Below are positions 8,445-15,408 of a stretch of DNA of 58,830 nucleotides, in pieces. Positions within the stretch are counted from its first letter, which is position 1. Each line of letters opens with the position of its first letter. Under the pieces are notes generated by a model. The model ran no database searches. It saw only the letters and a program-made list of their open reading frames with translations, and was not told where the DNA came from. The stretch is from Deltaproteobacteria bacterium (GTDB lineage: Bacteria > Myxococcota_A > Polyangia > Polyangiales > Polyangiaceae), in assembly GCA_016209145.1 (NCBI GenBank), contig JACQWT010000043.1, forward strand, positions 1-58,830, in the 5' to 3' direction. Both the position numbers and the translations under genes were made by a program.

Positions 8445-9119
8445 ATGAAGACCCTGACCTTCAGCGACTCCAGCGACGGCGGCGAGATCGAGCGAGCCGT
8501 GGCCGCTGCCATCGAGTCGGGCGATCTGGTGTGCCTGCCCTGCGGCGGGAAGTACCGGCTGCTCGCCGACCTCACCAACGTCGATGCGGTGCTGCGCCTG
8601 ATGCAGTCCAAGGGGCGGGTGGGCCGGGCGCCGGCACTCGTGTTCATCGACGGCGAGAGCCGGCTCGGGCAGGTTGCCGACGAGATCGATCCCGTGGCCC
8701 TGCGTCTCGCGCGTGCGCTTTGGCCGCAGCCGCTCACCATCCGCGTGCGTCCGAGCGCCGAGCTGCCGGGCAAGGTCGTGCGCCAGTTGGGCGGCGCCAA
8801 GAGCAAGCTCGGCGTGCGCGTGCCGAGCGAGCCGTGGCTGCGCGCCGTCGTGACGCTGGTGGACCGGCCGCTGCTCGTCTCCAGCGCGAACAAGCAGGCC
8901 CGGGCCGGGGAGAGCTCTGCGGCCCAGGTGCGCCGCTCCTTCGGCTCGTCGGTCGCCCTCCTCGTCGATCGCGGCGATGTGGTCACCGATGGCTGCGAGA
9001 TCGTCCCTGGCCCGATCGGACCAGTGGATCGCCAGAGGTCGCGGCTCTTCCTCGCCGCTCGTCATTCATCACCCGAGCCGCCGAAGCGACCGCGCATCTG
9101 GGCCACGACTTGCTCGTGA
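8445..9119 (+). CDS. Sua5/YciO/YrdC-family protein with disrupted C-terminus
   Basis: The family makes threonylcarbamoyl-AMP for tRNA t6A modification, or is a YciO-type paralogue. Residues 1-183 follow the fold: IERAVAAAIESGDLVCLPCGG, the QSKGRVGRAPALVFID loop in place of the usual KR...KPL, then KSKLGVRVPSEPWLRAV and RPLLVSSANKQARAGES. The conserved ending, normally a PSTVVD segment after the DRGDVVTDG strand, is missing. Instead the frame runs about 40 residues (PGPIGPVDRQRSRLFLAA...) antisense to the start of a ParE gene and the end of its antitoxin. The gene has therefore lost its true 3' end at a junction near 8970-9000 and may be inactive. ATG 8445 is chosen because upstream residues show no family similarity. 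Confidence 0.7.
   Translation: MKTLTFSDSSDGGEIERAVAAAIESGDLVCLPCGGKYRLLADLTNVDAVLRLMQSKGRVGRAPALVFIDGESRLGQVADEIDPVALRLARALWPQPLTIRVRPSAELPGKVVRQLGGAKSKLGVRVPSEPWLRAVVTLVDRPLLVSSANKQARAGESSAAQVRRSFGSSVALLVDRGDVVTDGCEIVPGPIGPVDRQRSRLFLAARHSSPEPPKRPRIWATTCS
8970..9065 (-). pseudogene. 5' remnant of a ParE/RelE-family toxin gene
   Basis: ATG 9065 overlaps the antitoxin stop by four bases (ATGA), as in a normal Phd-ParE operon. The first 31 residues include AIHWSDRARDDLAAIGDHIA, the N-terminal strand and helix of ParE-type toxins. After that the frame is antisense to the YrdC gene and all family similarity is lost. The missing part includes the central sheet and C-terminal catalytic residues, so no active toxin is expected. 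Confidence 0.65.
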
Positions 9120-9355
9120 GCAGTGACGCGGCCGGCTTCGACGTCAGCCAACCCGGCTTCGACGGCCTCGACCAAGCGGCAACGCTCGGTCAGATCGTCG
9201 TAGGCAGCGGGCGCCAGCAGGACTGCTGCCGCCTTGCCGTTCTGGGTGATCACGATCGGTTCAGGGCTTTCGGACAGCCGCTGCAGCCAGTCAGCCGCCT
9301 TCGCCTGGAGCTCGCTGACTGGCACGATGTTCTCCGAGACTCGCAGTGGCCGCAT
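9062..9355 (-). CDS. Phd/YefM-family antitoxin (orphaned)
   Basis: This 97-residue protein begins VSENIVPVSELQAKAADWL, the DNA-binding ribbon-helix region of Phd/YefM antitoxins, and continues PIVITQNGKAAAVLLAPAAYDDL, the family core. The acidic C-terminal helix that wraps the toxin is present (EAVEAGLADVEAGRVTAHEQ). The partner toxin downstream survives only as its first 30 codons, so this antitoxin is an orphan. Starts at ATG 9355 and ATG 9373 are both possible; the latter has AGGG three bases upstream. A TATGAT hexamer lies just upstream, a possible autoregulated -10 element. Confidence 0.85.
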   Translation of the reverse strand: MRPLRVSENIVPVSELQAKAADWLQRLSESPEPIVITQNGKAAAVLLAPAAYDDLTERCRLVEAVEAGLADVEAGRVTAHEQVVAQMRGRFGGSGDE

Positions 9356-9505
9356 GGGTTGCCTCGCCCTCATGGTCCCTGCATCATATCGCATACGGTT
9401 GGCTAGTTGGACGATGTTGAGAACGGCGCCAGCGCGGCGGCGAGCTCGCCCATGGTGGCGAAGCGGCCGAGGCCGCGTAGTGCGGCGGCACGAGAGACCA
9501 CCGGC

Positions 9506-9549
9506 AGGCCGTGTGCGGGAAATCCGCATGCACGGTTTGAAAGGGGGTC
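9506..9549 (+). ncRNA. Group II intron domain V-like hairpin (orphan)
   Basis: GCCGTGTGCGG at 9508-9518, a short GAAAT-type loop and CCGCATGCACGGTTT at 9524-9538 form a 34-base hairpin, followed by GAAAGGGGG. The order, stem sequence and following purine run match the domain V/domain VI junction of bacterial group II introns. The usual AGC triad at the 5' base reads GGC here. No reverse transcriptase frame lies upstream on this strand, so it would be a 3' remnant only. Confidence 0.5.
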
Positions 9550-9599
9550 TTGCTCTCTTTGTCCTCGCAACAGCGGGGAAAGGATAGAAGGATCTACCA

Positions 9600-10355
9600 A
9601 TGGCGCAGTCCGTCCTCCCGGTCCTGCTGGTGGCGCTCGCGGCGGTCGGCTGCGACCGCTGCCCGGCGCCCGTGCCTTCCACTCCCGGCCCGCGGCTGCC
9701 CGTTCCAGTTGCCTCGCCCGCGGCCATTGTCAGCGTGGCGGCCGCCCCGGCGGCGGCCGGCACGAGCGCCCCGAGCGCCGCGCCGGCGTCCGCCGCCGCG
9801 CGGGCGGCGCCGACCTGGCGCGGCGAGTACTGCACGTCCGACGAGCAGTGCGCCTGGGACGATCCCTGCCAGAAGTGGCGCTGTGTAGCCGCGGGCGAGG
9901 CGGCTGCGCCCCGCGCCTGCGCGGGCGAGCCAGCGCGGGCCGCCACGTGCGCGTGCGTGGAGAGCATGTGCACGCGGCGGCCGGCCGATCTCGCGAGCGG
10001 GGCGAGCGCCGCGAGCGGCTGCACCGGCGACGAGCAGTGCGCCGTCGACGTGGCGAGCGGCACCTGCCACCTGGGCGGCGAGACGCTCATCGGGCCCATC
10101 CACGAGCAGGGCCCGGTGTGTACCTGCAACCGCGGCTCGGGCCGTTGCGAGCTTCTCTGGTCCGGGCCGGTGCCCTGCCGGAGCTGGCGCGACTGTAGCT
10201 GGGTGCGCCACCCGCGGCTGCGGCCGGTGCCCGCCACGGTGGTGCCGCGCCCGGTGCCGCGCCAGGTGCGCCCTTGTCGCGACGGCGAGATCGACAGCCT
10301 GTGCGTCGGCCAGGGCACGGACAAGCTCTGCCGCATCGAGGGGTGGAGCTGCTAG
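9600..10355 (+). CDS. Cys-rich lipoprotein
   Basis: This 251-residue protein opens with MAQSVLPVLLVALAAVGCDRC, a signal peptide with lipobox AAVGC. The residue after the lipid cysteine is Asp, the inner-membrane retention signal in enterobacteria; whether that rule holds here is unknown. A Pro/Ala linker follows, then a domain with about 18 cysteines in repeated blocks (CTSDEQCAWDDPCQKWRC; CTGDEQCAVD...C; VCTCNRGSGRC). The paired T-x-D-E-Q-C-A motifs show an internal duplication. AAGGA eight bases upstream supports the start. A strong hairpin follows the stop, so it is probably monocistronic. Confidence 0.75.
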   Translation: MAQSVLPVLLVALAAVGCDRCPAPVPSTPGPRLPVPVASPAAIVSVAAAPAAAGTSAPSAAPASAAARAAPTWRGEYCTSDEQCAWDDPCQKWRCVAAGEAAAPRACAGEPARAATCACVESMCTRRPADLASGASAASGCTGDEQCAVDVASGTCHLGGETLIGPIHEQGPVCTCNRGSGRCELLWSGPVPCRSWRDCSWVRHPRLRPVPATVVPRPVPRQVRPCRDGEIDSLCVGQGTDKLCRIEGWSC

Positions 10356-10391
10356 CACTACTGCCGGAGATTTCGACGGCAGTAGTGCTAG
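10352..10391 (+). terminator. 15-bp perfect hairpin after lipoprotein gene
   Basis: CTAGCACTACTGCCG (10352-10366) pairs perfectly with CGGCAGTAGTGCTAG (10377-10391) around a 10-base loop; the left arm includes the stop codon. No U-run follows, so a transcript-end stabiliser or Rho-assisted terminator is possible. The right arm core GGCAGTAGTGC recurs at about 10442-10452 before the next gene, forming a direct repeat. Confidence 0.65.
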
Positions 10392-10483
10392 GGCGGCCGC
10401 GGAGCGGACGCCCGCGGGGGTGAATCGGAAACGGAGTTTCCGGCAGTAGTGCCAGAGGGCGCGCGTGCTATCATCGAAGGGCC

Positions 10484-11482
10484 ATGAGAAGACGTGCGCT
10501 TGGCGCTTGCTTGGGTTGGCGCGCGCTCGGCGGCGCGCTCGGGGCGCTGCTGGCGAGCTGCGCGCTCGGTGACACCGGTTGCTCGGAGACGAGCGGCGAC
10601 ACGGGGCGTCCGGACGACACGACCAGCAGCACGAGCGGCTGGGGCAGCTCGAGCAGCTCCAGCTCCAGCTCCAGCTCGAGCTCCTCGGGCAAGGGGGGAG
10701 ACGCCGGAGAGGGCGGCGGCGGGCATGGCGGCGAGGGCGGCGAGGGCGGCGCGGGCGGCCACGGCGGCAGCCCCTTCGTGTGCGGCGACGGCAAGATCGA
10801 AGGCTCCGAGGAGTGCGACGACGGCAACGACGAGCCGGACGACGGCTGCTCGCAGTGCATGGTGGATCCGGGCTACCAGTGCTCCTACGAGCCGAGCGAG
10901 TGCGCGCTGATCGAGCCCTTGACCATCTCGGAGGATCCCGAGCCGGGCGTCGACATCCCGGACAACGGCTATGACGGCTCGCTCAAGAGCATGGCGTGCG
11001 TCGGCATGAAGTTCCCCGACAAGGGGCTGCACTCCACGCAGCAGGTGGTGCTCAAGGTCGCCATCGACCACAGCTTCGTCGGCGATTTGACGATCAAGGT
11101 GGTTGCTCCCAACCAGAAGGCATCCACGGTGCTGAGCCGGCCGGGCATGGCGGAGGAGGCCGACGACGGCGCCGACTCCGACATCAACGGCAGCACCGGC
11201 AACGGCAGCAACCTCGCCTCCACGCATCCCGTCACGTTCGCCGACGACGCGCCGACGGACGCCGAGACGCTGGGCAAGGATCTCTGGACCTGGCAGGAGG
11301 CGTGCAAGGACGACCAGAAGTGCGACTACTTCCCCAACCCCGGTGCGGCGGCCGGCAAGAACCTGGCCGACTTCAAGGGCACCGATCCCGTGGGGATCTG
11401 GAAGGTGTGCGCGGGCGATTCGGTCTGGATGTACGGGGGCAAGATCGAGATGGCCGAGCTCACCATCCTGGCCTGGCCGTAG
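10484..11482 (+). CDS. Lipoprotein with DUF4215 Cys repeat and P-type beta domain
   Basis: The 332-residue product has a signal peptide ending LGALLASC (lipobox), then a Ser run (residues 55-70) and Gly/Glu repeats as a flexible linker. CGDGKIEGSEECDDGNDEP plus DDGCSQCMVDPGYQC is the myxobacterial DUF4215-type Cys repeat. Residues 190-330 resemble the proprotein convertase P (Homo B) domain: KVAIDHSFVGDLTIKVVAPN near the start and a VGIWKVCAGDSV... ending, a jelly-roll found on secreted proteases and as a stand-alone surface module. No protease domain is attached, so it is probably a surface binding protein. ATG 10484 lies close to a GAAGG element. Confidence 0.8.
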   Translation: MRRRALGACLGWRALGGALGALLASCALGDTGCSETSGDTGRPDDTTSSTSGWGSSSSSSSSSSSSSSGKGGDAGEGGGGHGGEGGEGGAGGHGGSPFVCGDGKIEGSEECDDGNDEPDDGCSQCMVDPGYQCSYEPSECALIEPLTISEDPEPGVDIPDNGYDGSLKSMACVGMKFPDKGLHSTQQVVLKVAIDHSFVGDLTIKVVAPNQKASTVLSRPGMAEEADDGADSDINGSTGNGSNLASTHPVTFADDAPTDAETLGKDLWTWQEACKDDQKCDYFPNPGAAAGKNLADFKGTDPVGIWKVCAGDSVWMYGGKIEMAELTILAWP

Positions 11483-11491
11483 GACACCCAC

Positions 11492-12211
11492 ATGCCCTGG
11501 GTGCGCGCCCGGCTTCGCGGCCAACTCGTCTACGCCCGCGCCGACGAGCGCGGCGAGCTCGCGAGCGAGTCCGGCCGCGTGGAGATCCGCTACCGGCCCG
11601 ACGACGGGCGGCTGTACCGGGCGGCGGCGCGCAACCTCGAGCTGCTGGGCCAGGCCCTGCTGCCCGACGCGACCTGTGCCCCGGCCGAGCCCGCCAGGCG
11701 ACGCAGCGAGGAGCGACCCGCCGCAGCAGCTCCGGCGGGTATCCGGCCCGACGCGGGCGCGCCCCTCAAGCTCGGCGCTGGCACGGCCGATGCCGTGGTT
11801 GCCTTCACCGATGGGGCCTGCCAGGGTAATCCCGGTCCGGCTGGCCTCGGCGTGGTGGTGCTCGCCCCCGGCGAGCGCATCGAGCTGAGCGAGTACCTGG
11901 GCCGGGGCACCAACAACGTCGCCGAGCTGACGGCCATCCTGCGCGCCGCGGACGAGATCGGCCGCCGGCCGGGGACCATCTTCACCGACAGCAAGTATGC
12001 CATCGGCGTCGTGCAGAAGGGCTGGAAGGCCAAGGCCAACCGCGAGATAGTGGCGGACTTGCGCGCCCGGCTCTCGGGCCGCGGCGCCGCGCGTCTGGTA
12101 TACGTGCCCGGGCACGCCGGCGTGGGCCCCAACGAGCGCGCGGATGAGCTCGCACGCCAGGCCATCCTCCGGCGCGCCTCCAGCCGCGTGGTTCATGCGG
12201 ACAAGCAGTAG
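11492..12211 (+). CDS. rnhA: Ribonuclease HI with N-terminal extension
   Basis: The C-terminal 145 residues are a complete RNase HI that cleaves the RNA strand of RNA-DNA hybrids. The four acidic catalytic residues are visible in order: FTDGACQGNPGPAG, NNVAELTAI, FTDSKYAIG and NERADELA, with the catalytic-loop His in VPGHAGVG. The first 95 residues are not the usual eukaryote-type hybrid-binding domain; they form a short beta-rich stretch (MPWVRARLRGQLVYARAD...) and a Pro/Ala linker of unknown role. The gene starts 10 bases after the preceding lipoprotein and 18 bases before gpmI. Confidence 0.9.
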   Translation: MPWVRARLRGQLVYARADERGELASESGRVEIRYRPDDGRLYRAAARNLELLGQALLPDATCAPAEPARRRSEERPAAAAPAGIRPDAGAPLKLGAGTADAVVAFTDGACQGNPGPAGLGVVVLAPGERIELSEYLGRGTNNVAELTAILRAADEIGRRPGTIFTDSKYAIGVVQKGWKAKANREIVADLRARLSGRGAARLVYVPGHAGVGPNERADELARQAILRRASSRVVHADKQ

Positions 12212-12229
12212 CCACTGGCAGAGCCAACG

Positions 12230-13867
12230 ATGCACAGCCAAGCCCGTCCCCGTCCCGTGGTGCTTTGCGTGCTGGACGGCCTGGGCGAGCGCACCGAAGC
12301 CGCGGGCAACGCGGTGCTCCTGGCGCGTACTCCCGAGCTCGACGCGCTGCGCGCGCGCTTCCCGCACACGGCCCTGCGCGCGAGCGGTCCGGAAGTGGGC
12401 CTCGCCGAAGGAGCGCCCGGCCGCAGCGACCTCGGCCATCTCACGCTTGGCGCGGGCCGCGCCGTGCCGGCGGTGGGCGGCCGGATCGACGAGGCGGAGC
12501 GCGGCCGGCGCCTGGGCGCGAACGACCAGATCGATCTCGCCCTGCGTATCGCTGCCTACGACAACAGCAGGCTGCACCTGCTCGGGCTCGTCTCGGACGG
12601 TGGCGTGCACTCGTCCTTCGAGGCGCTGCTCGCCCTCATCGACGCGGCCGACTTCCGCGAGATCCCGGTGGTGGTGCACGCCTTTCTGGACGGTCGCGAC
12701 TGCCCGCCGCAGAGCGCCATGGGCTACCTGGACCGGCTCGCCCTGCACCTCGAGGGCAAGGGGATCGTCGGCACCGTGGCCGGCCGCCACTACGCCATGG
12801 ATCGCGGCGGCCACTGGGACCGGACCTATGCGGCCTTTCACGCCATCGTGCGCGACCACGTGCTCGGCCCCGAGGCGCCGCGCGCCGATACGCCCTTCGA
12901 CGCGGTCTCCCAGGCGTACGCGCAGGGGCTAGCCGACGCCCAGGTGCCGCCGACGCGGATCGGCGACTACCAGGGCATCAGGGGCGACTTCATGTGCGAC
13001 TTCGCGGCCAGCCGGCCGGAGTGGATCTGGACCGGCGAGGAGATCGGCCTGGCCTTCAACATCCGCGGCGACCGCATGCGGCAGCTCACGAGCATGCTCA
13101 CGGGCCAGGGGCTCGCGCCGGAGATTGCCCTGGATCTGCTCACCGATCGCGGGAAACCCGTGCTCGCTTTCCCCGAGAGCCACTACTTCTGCCTCACCGA
13201 GCCCGGCCCGGGTGTGGCCCTTCCGGTCGCCTTCCCGGCCGAGCCGGTGCGCGCCACGTTGGGCGAGGTGCTGGCCTGGGCCGGGATGAAGCAGCTTCGC
13301 CTCTCCGAGACGGAGAAGGCATGCCACGTGACGAGCTTCTTCAGCGGCGGCAGGATCGAGCCCTTCGCCGGGCAAGAAGACCGCATCCTCGCCTCACCCG
13401 TGCTCGGCGAAACCTACGCGGAGCACCCGGAGATGAGCGCGCCCGCCCTCGCCGAGGAAGCCAGCCGCGCCGCCGGCACGGGCGCGTTCGACTTCATCTT
13501 GGTCACGTTCGCCAACCCGGATGCGGTGGCCCACACGGGCGATCTCTCCGCCACGGTGCGGGCCGTGGAGGCCGTCGATGCGGCCGTGGGGCGGATCGCG
13601 CGCGCCGTGCACGCTCGGGGCGGGGCGTTGCTCGTGACGGCGGCCCATGGCAACTGCGAGCGCATGATTGACGTCGCGGGCTCGCCGGATCCGAGCCACA
13701 CTGCCAGCCCGGTGCCGTTCATCTGCGCTCTCGAGGCGTCCGACCCGACGGCGCTGCTCCAGGGGGGGCAGCTTTGCGACGTGGCTCCCACGATCCTCGC
13801 GTTGCTCGGTCTGGAGCCGCCGGCGGCGATGAAGGGCCGGTCGCTGCTGCGACCGCGGGGTGGCTGA
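12230..13867 (+). CDS. gpmI: 2,3-bisphosphoglycerate-independent phosphoglycerate mutase, divergent
   Basis: The family interconverts 3- and 2-phosphoglycerate through a phosphoserine and two metal ions. Visible landmarks are VVLCVLDGLGE (metal Asp), GRSDLGHLTLGAGR (nucleophilic Ser about residue 66), LVSDGGVHS, HAFLDGRDCPP, GRHYAMDR, NIRGDRMRQLT, NPDAVAHTGD (Asp430, His434) and HTASPVPFI (metal His). At 545 residues the length is normal. One key position differs: the canonical ADHGN, whose Asp and His bind metal 2, reads AAHGN here (GCC at 13643-13645, residue 472), and NSEVGH reads GRSDLGH. The enzyme may be altered or inactive. It sits between rnhA and a pseudokinase gene, 27 bases before the latter. 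Confidence 0.85.
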   Translation: MHSQARPRPVVLCVLDGLGERTEAAGNAVLLARTPELDALRARFPHTALRASGPEVGLAEGAPGRSDLGHLTLGAGRAVPAVGGRIDEAERGRRLGANDQIDLALRIAAYDNSRLHLLGLVSDGGVHSSFEALLALIDAADFREIPVVVHAFLDGRDCPPQSAMGYLDRLALHLEGKGIVGTVAGRHYAMDRGGHWDRTYAAFHAIVRDHVLGPEAPRADTPFDAVSQAYAQGLADAQVPPTRIGDYQGIRGDFMCDFAASRPEWIWTGEEIGLAFNIRGDRMRQLTSMLTGQGLAPEIALDLLTDRGKPVLAFPESHYFCLTEPGPGVALPVAFPAEPVRATLGEVLAWAGMKQLRLSETEKACHVTSFFSGGRIEPFAGQEDRILASPVLGETYAEHPEMSAPALAEEASRAAGTGAFDFILVTFANPDAVAHTGDLSATVRAVEAVDAAVGRIARAVHARGGALLVTAAHGNCERMIDVAGSPDPSHTASPVPFICALEASDPTALLQGGQLCDVAPTILALLGLEPPAAMKGRSLLRPRGG

Positions 13868-13894
13868 CGGGGCGCCGGTCGGCGGGGATGAGCC

Positions 13895-15226
13895 ATGGGC
13901 GACGCGCCGGCTACCGAGCTACTGGGCGGCTACCGGCTCGGCGCGATCGTCGCGCGAGAGGGGCACACGCTCGTGCGCCGCGGCGAACAGATCGCGAGTG
14001 GCCGTCCCGTGCTGATCAAGCTCGCCAGCGACGACCTCGCGACCCCGGCCCGCGTCGCTCTGAACGTGGAGCGAGAGGTCGAGCTGCTGCGCGAGATCGA
14101 TCATCCGCTCTTGCCGTTCTTGCTCGACGTGGTGCCCACCGAACGCGGCCCGGCGCTCGTGCTGCACGACCTGGGCGGAGTCCGGCTGGAGGAGCTGCTC
14201 GGCCGCTCCGGCCGGCTCGATCCCCACGGCGCCGTAGCCATCGCCATCGAGCTCGCGCGGGCGGCGGCAGTGCTGCACCGGCATGGCCGCGTCCTTGCCG
14301 AGCTCGGCGCAGGGCGAGTCGAGCTCGGCCCCGCAGGTGGAGTCCGGCTCCACAGCGTGGGCTCGCCCGCCGCCGCGCCGGAGCAGGAGGCCGGGCAGGA
14401 GCTCGCCTTGCCTGAGGATCTGGCTCCCGAGCAGGTTCTCGGCGAGCCGGCCGACGAGCGCACCGGTGTCTTCCTGCTGGGCGCGCTGCTCTACCGAATG
14501 CTGGCGGGCCCCAAGCCCTTCGTCCGGACGGAGCCGGTCGAGGGGGCGCCGCGCCTGCGCCACGAGTCGGCCCCGCCGCTCGGGCCGGAGGCTCCCGGGC
14601 TGAGCCCGGCGCTCGGACGTGTGGTCATGCGGGCCCTGAGCAAGTCACCCTCGGGCCGCTACCCGGACATGCCTGCGCTCGCCGGCGCGTTGACCGGCGC
14701 GCTGCGGGCCGAGACCGCGGTGCCGATCGATCTGCTCGTCGTGCAGACGCTCGCCGCGGCCGGGTTTGGCGAGCCGATCGGCATGCCCGCGCCAGAGGGC
14801 CTGGCCCGGCCGGCCCGGCCGGCCCGCCGCCTCCCCCGCCGGCTTGCCTTGCCCCTGATCGGGGCGGCGCTCGTGCTCGGCGCGGCGCTCGCGCTTGCCG
14901 TGCTCCTGCCCGAGCGCAACGCCACGCAGCGCGCCGGCGCGCTCGGCGTGGCACAGGCGCCGGCCCAGCTTCGCGTTCTTGCGCACCCGTGGGCCGAGAT
15001 CTACATCGACGGCGAGCTCGTCGACGTGACGCCCATCGGCTACCCGCTGCCGATCGCGCCCGGCCGGCACGAGATCGTCTTCCGGCACCCGAGCGCCCCG
15101 CCGGAGCGCCGCACCATCGAGCCCATCAGCGGGCAGAGCCTCGCGCTCGAGGTGACCATGGCGATCCGGCGTCCCGACGGCGGCGTGGTGGCAGCCGACG
15201 CGGCGGCCGAGGAGGAGGGGCCGTAG
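13895..15226 (+). CDS. Membrane-anchored pseudokinase with extracytoplasmic PEGA domain
   Basis: The first 270 residues have a protein-kinase-like layout: an N-terminal lobe with VLIKLASDD (possible beta-3 Lys) and a helix with EREVELLREIDHPLLP. The catalytic elements are gone. The HRD position reads LHRHGRVLAELGAG, with no catalytic Asp, and the DFG position reads LHSVGS. The late lobe is preserved (GVFLLGALLYRMLAGPKPF; SPSGRYPDM). A transmembrane helix spans about residues 310-335. A C-terminal PEGA-like domain follows (LAHPWAEIYIDGELVDVTP...). The protein is probably a non-catalytic scaffold or sensor. It ends a three-gene run with rnhA and gpmI. Confidence 0.8.
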   Translation: MGDAPATELLGGYRLGAIVAREGHTLVRRGEQIASGRPVLIKLASDDLATPARVALNVEREVELLREIDHPLLPFLLDVVPTERGPALVLHDLGGVRLEELLGRSGRLDPHGAVAIAIELARAAAVLHRHGRVLAELGAGRVELGPAGGVRLHSVGSPAAAPEQEAGQELALPEDLAPEQVLGEPADERTGVFLLGALLYRMLAGPKPFVRTEPVEGAPRLRHESAPPLGPEAPGLSPALGRVVMRALSKSPSGRYPDMPALAGALTGALRAETAVPIDLLVVQTLAAAGFGEPIGMPAPEGLARPARPARRLPRRLALPLIGAALVLGAALALAVLLPERNATQRAGALGVAQAPAQLRVLAHPWAEIYIDGELVDVTPIGYPLPIAPGRHEIVFRHPSAPPERRTIEPISGQSLALEVTMAIRRPDGGVVAADAAAEEEGP

Positions 15227-15297
15227 CTCGCCGTTGCCCGCTCCCCATGCTCCAGCAGCGTAGCGCAGGCACGGAGCGCGCGCCAGCCCGCCGCCGT

Positions 15298-15315
15298 TTG
15301 CCGCGATGGCGGCAA
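15298..15315. terminator. Short hairpin between convergent genes
   Basis: TTGCCGC (15298-15304) pairs with GCGGCAA (15309-15315) around a GATG loop, between the convergent pseudokinase and pentulose kinase genes. No U-run follows, so its role as a terminator is tentative. Confidence 0.35.
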
Positions 15316-15408
15316 CATCCTGCCGTTCCATGGTGTGGAGTGGGTGCAGTGCTGCATTTTCAGGACGAAGTTACTGTCTCGTCGTGGGCTCGGATCTGGT
15401 GGGTGCCG

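Noticed and set aside
8244-9065. A 273-codon minus-strand frame starting like a ParE toxin
   Set aside because: Only the first 31 residues match the toxin family; the rest is antisense to the YrdC-type gene, so it is recorded as a toxin remnant only.
10660-10720. Serine-codon run in the P-domain lipoprotein as a possible contingency repeat
   Set aside because: The codons vary (AGC, TCC, TCG) and the period is a multiple of three, so slippage would not change frame; it reads as a linker.
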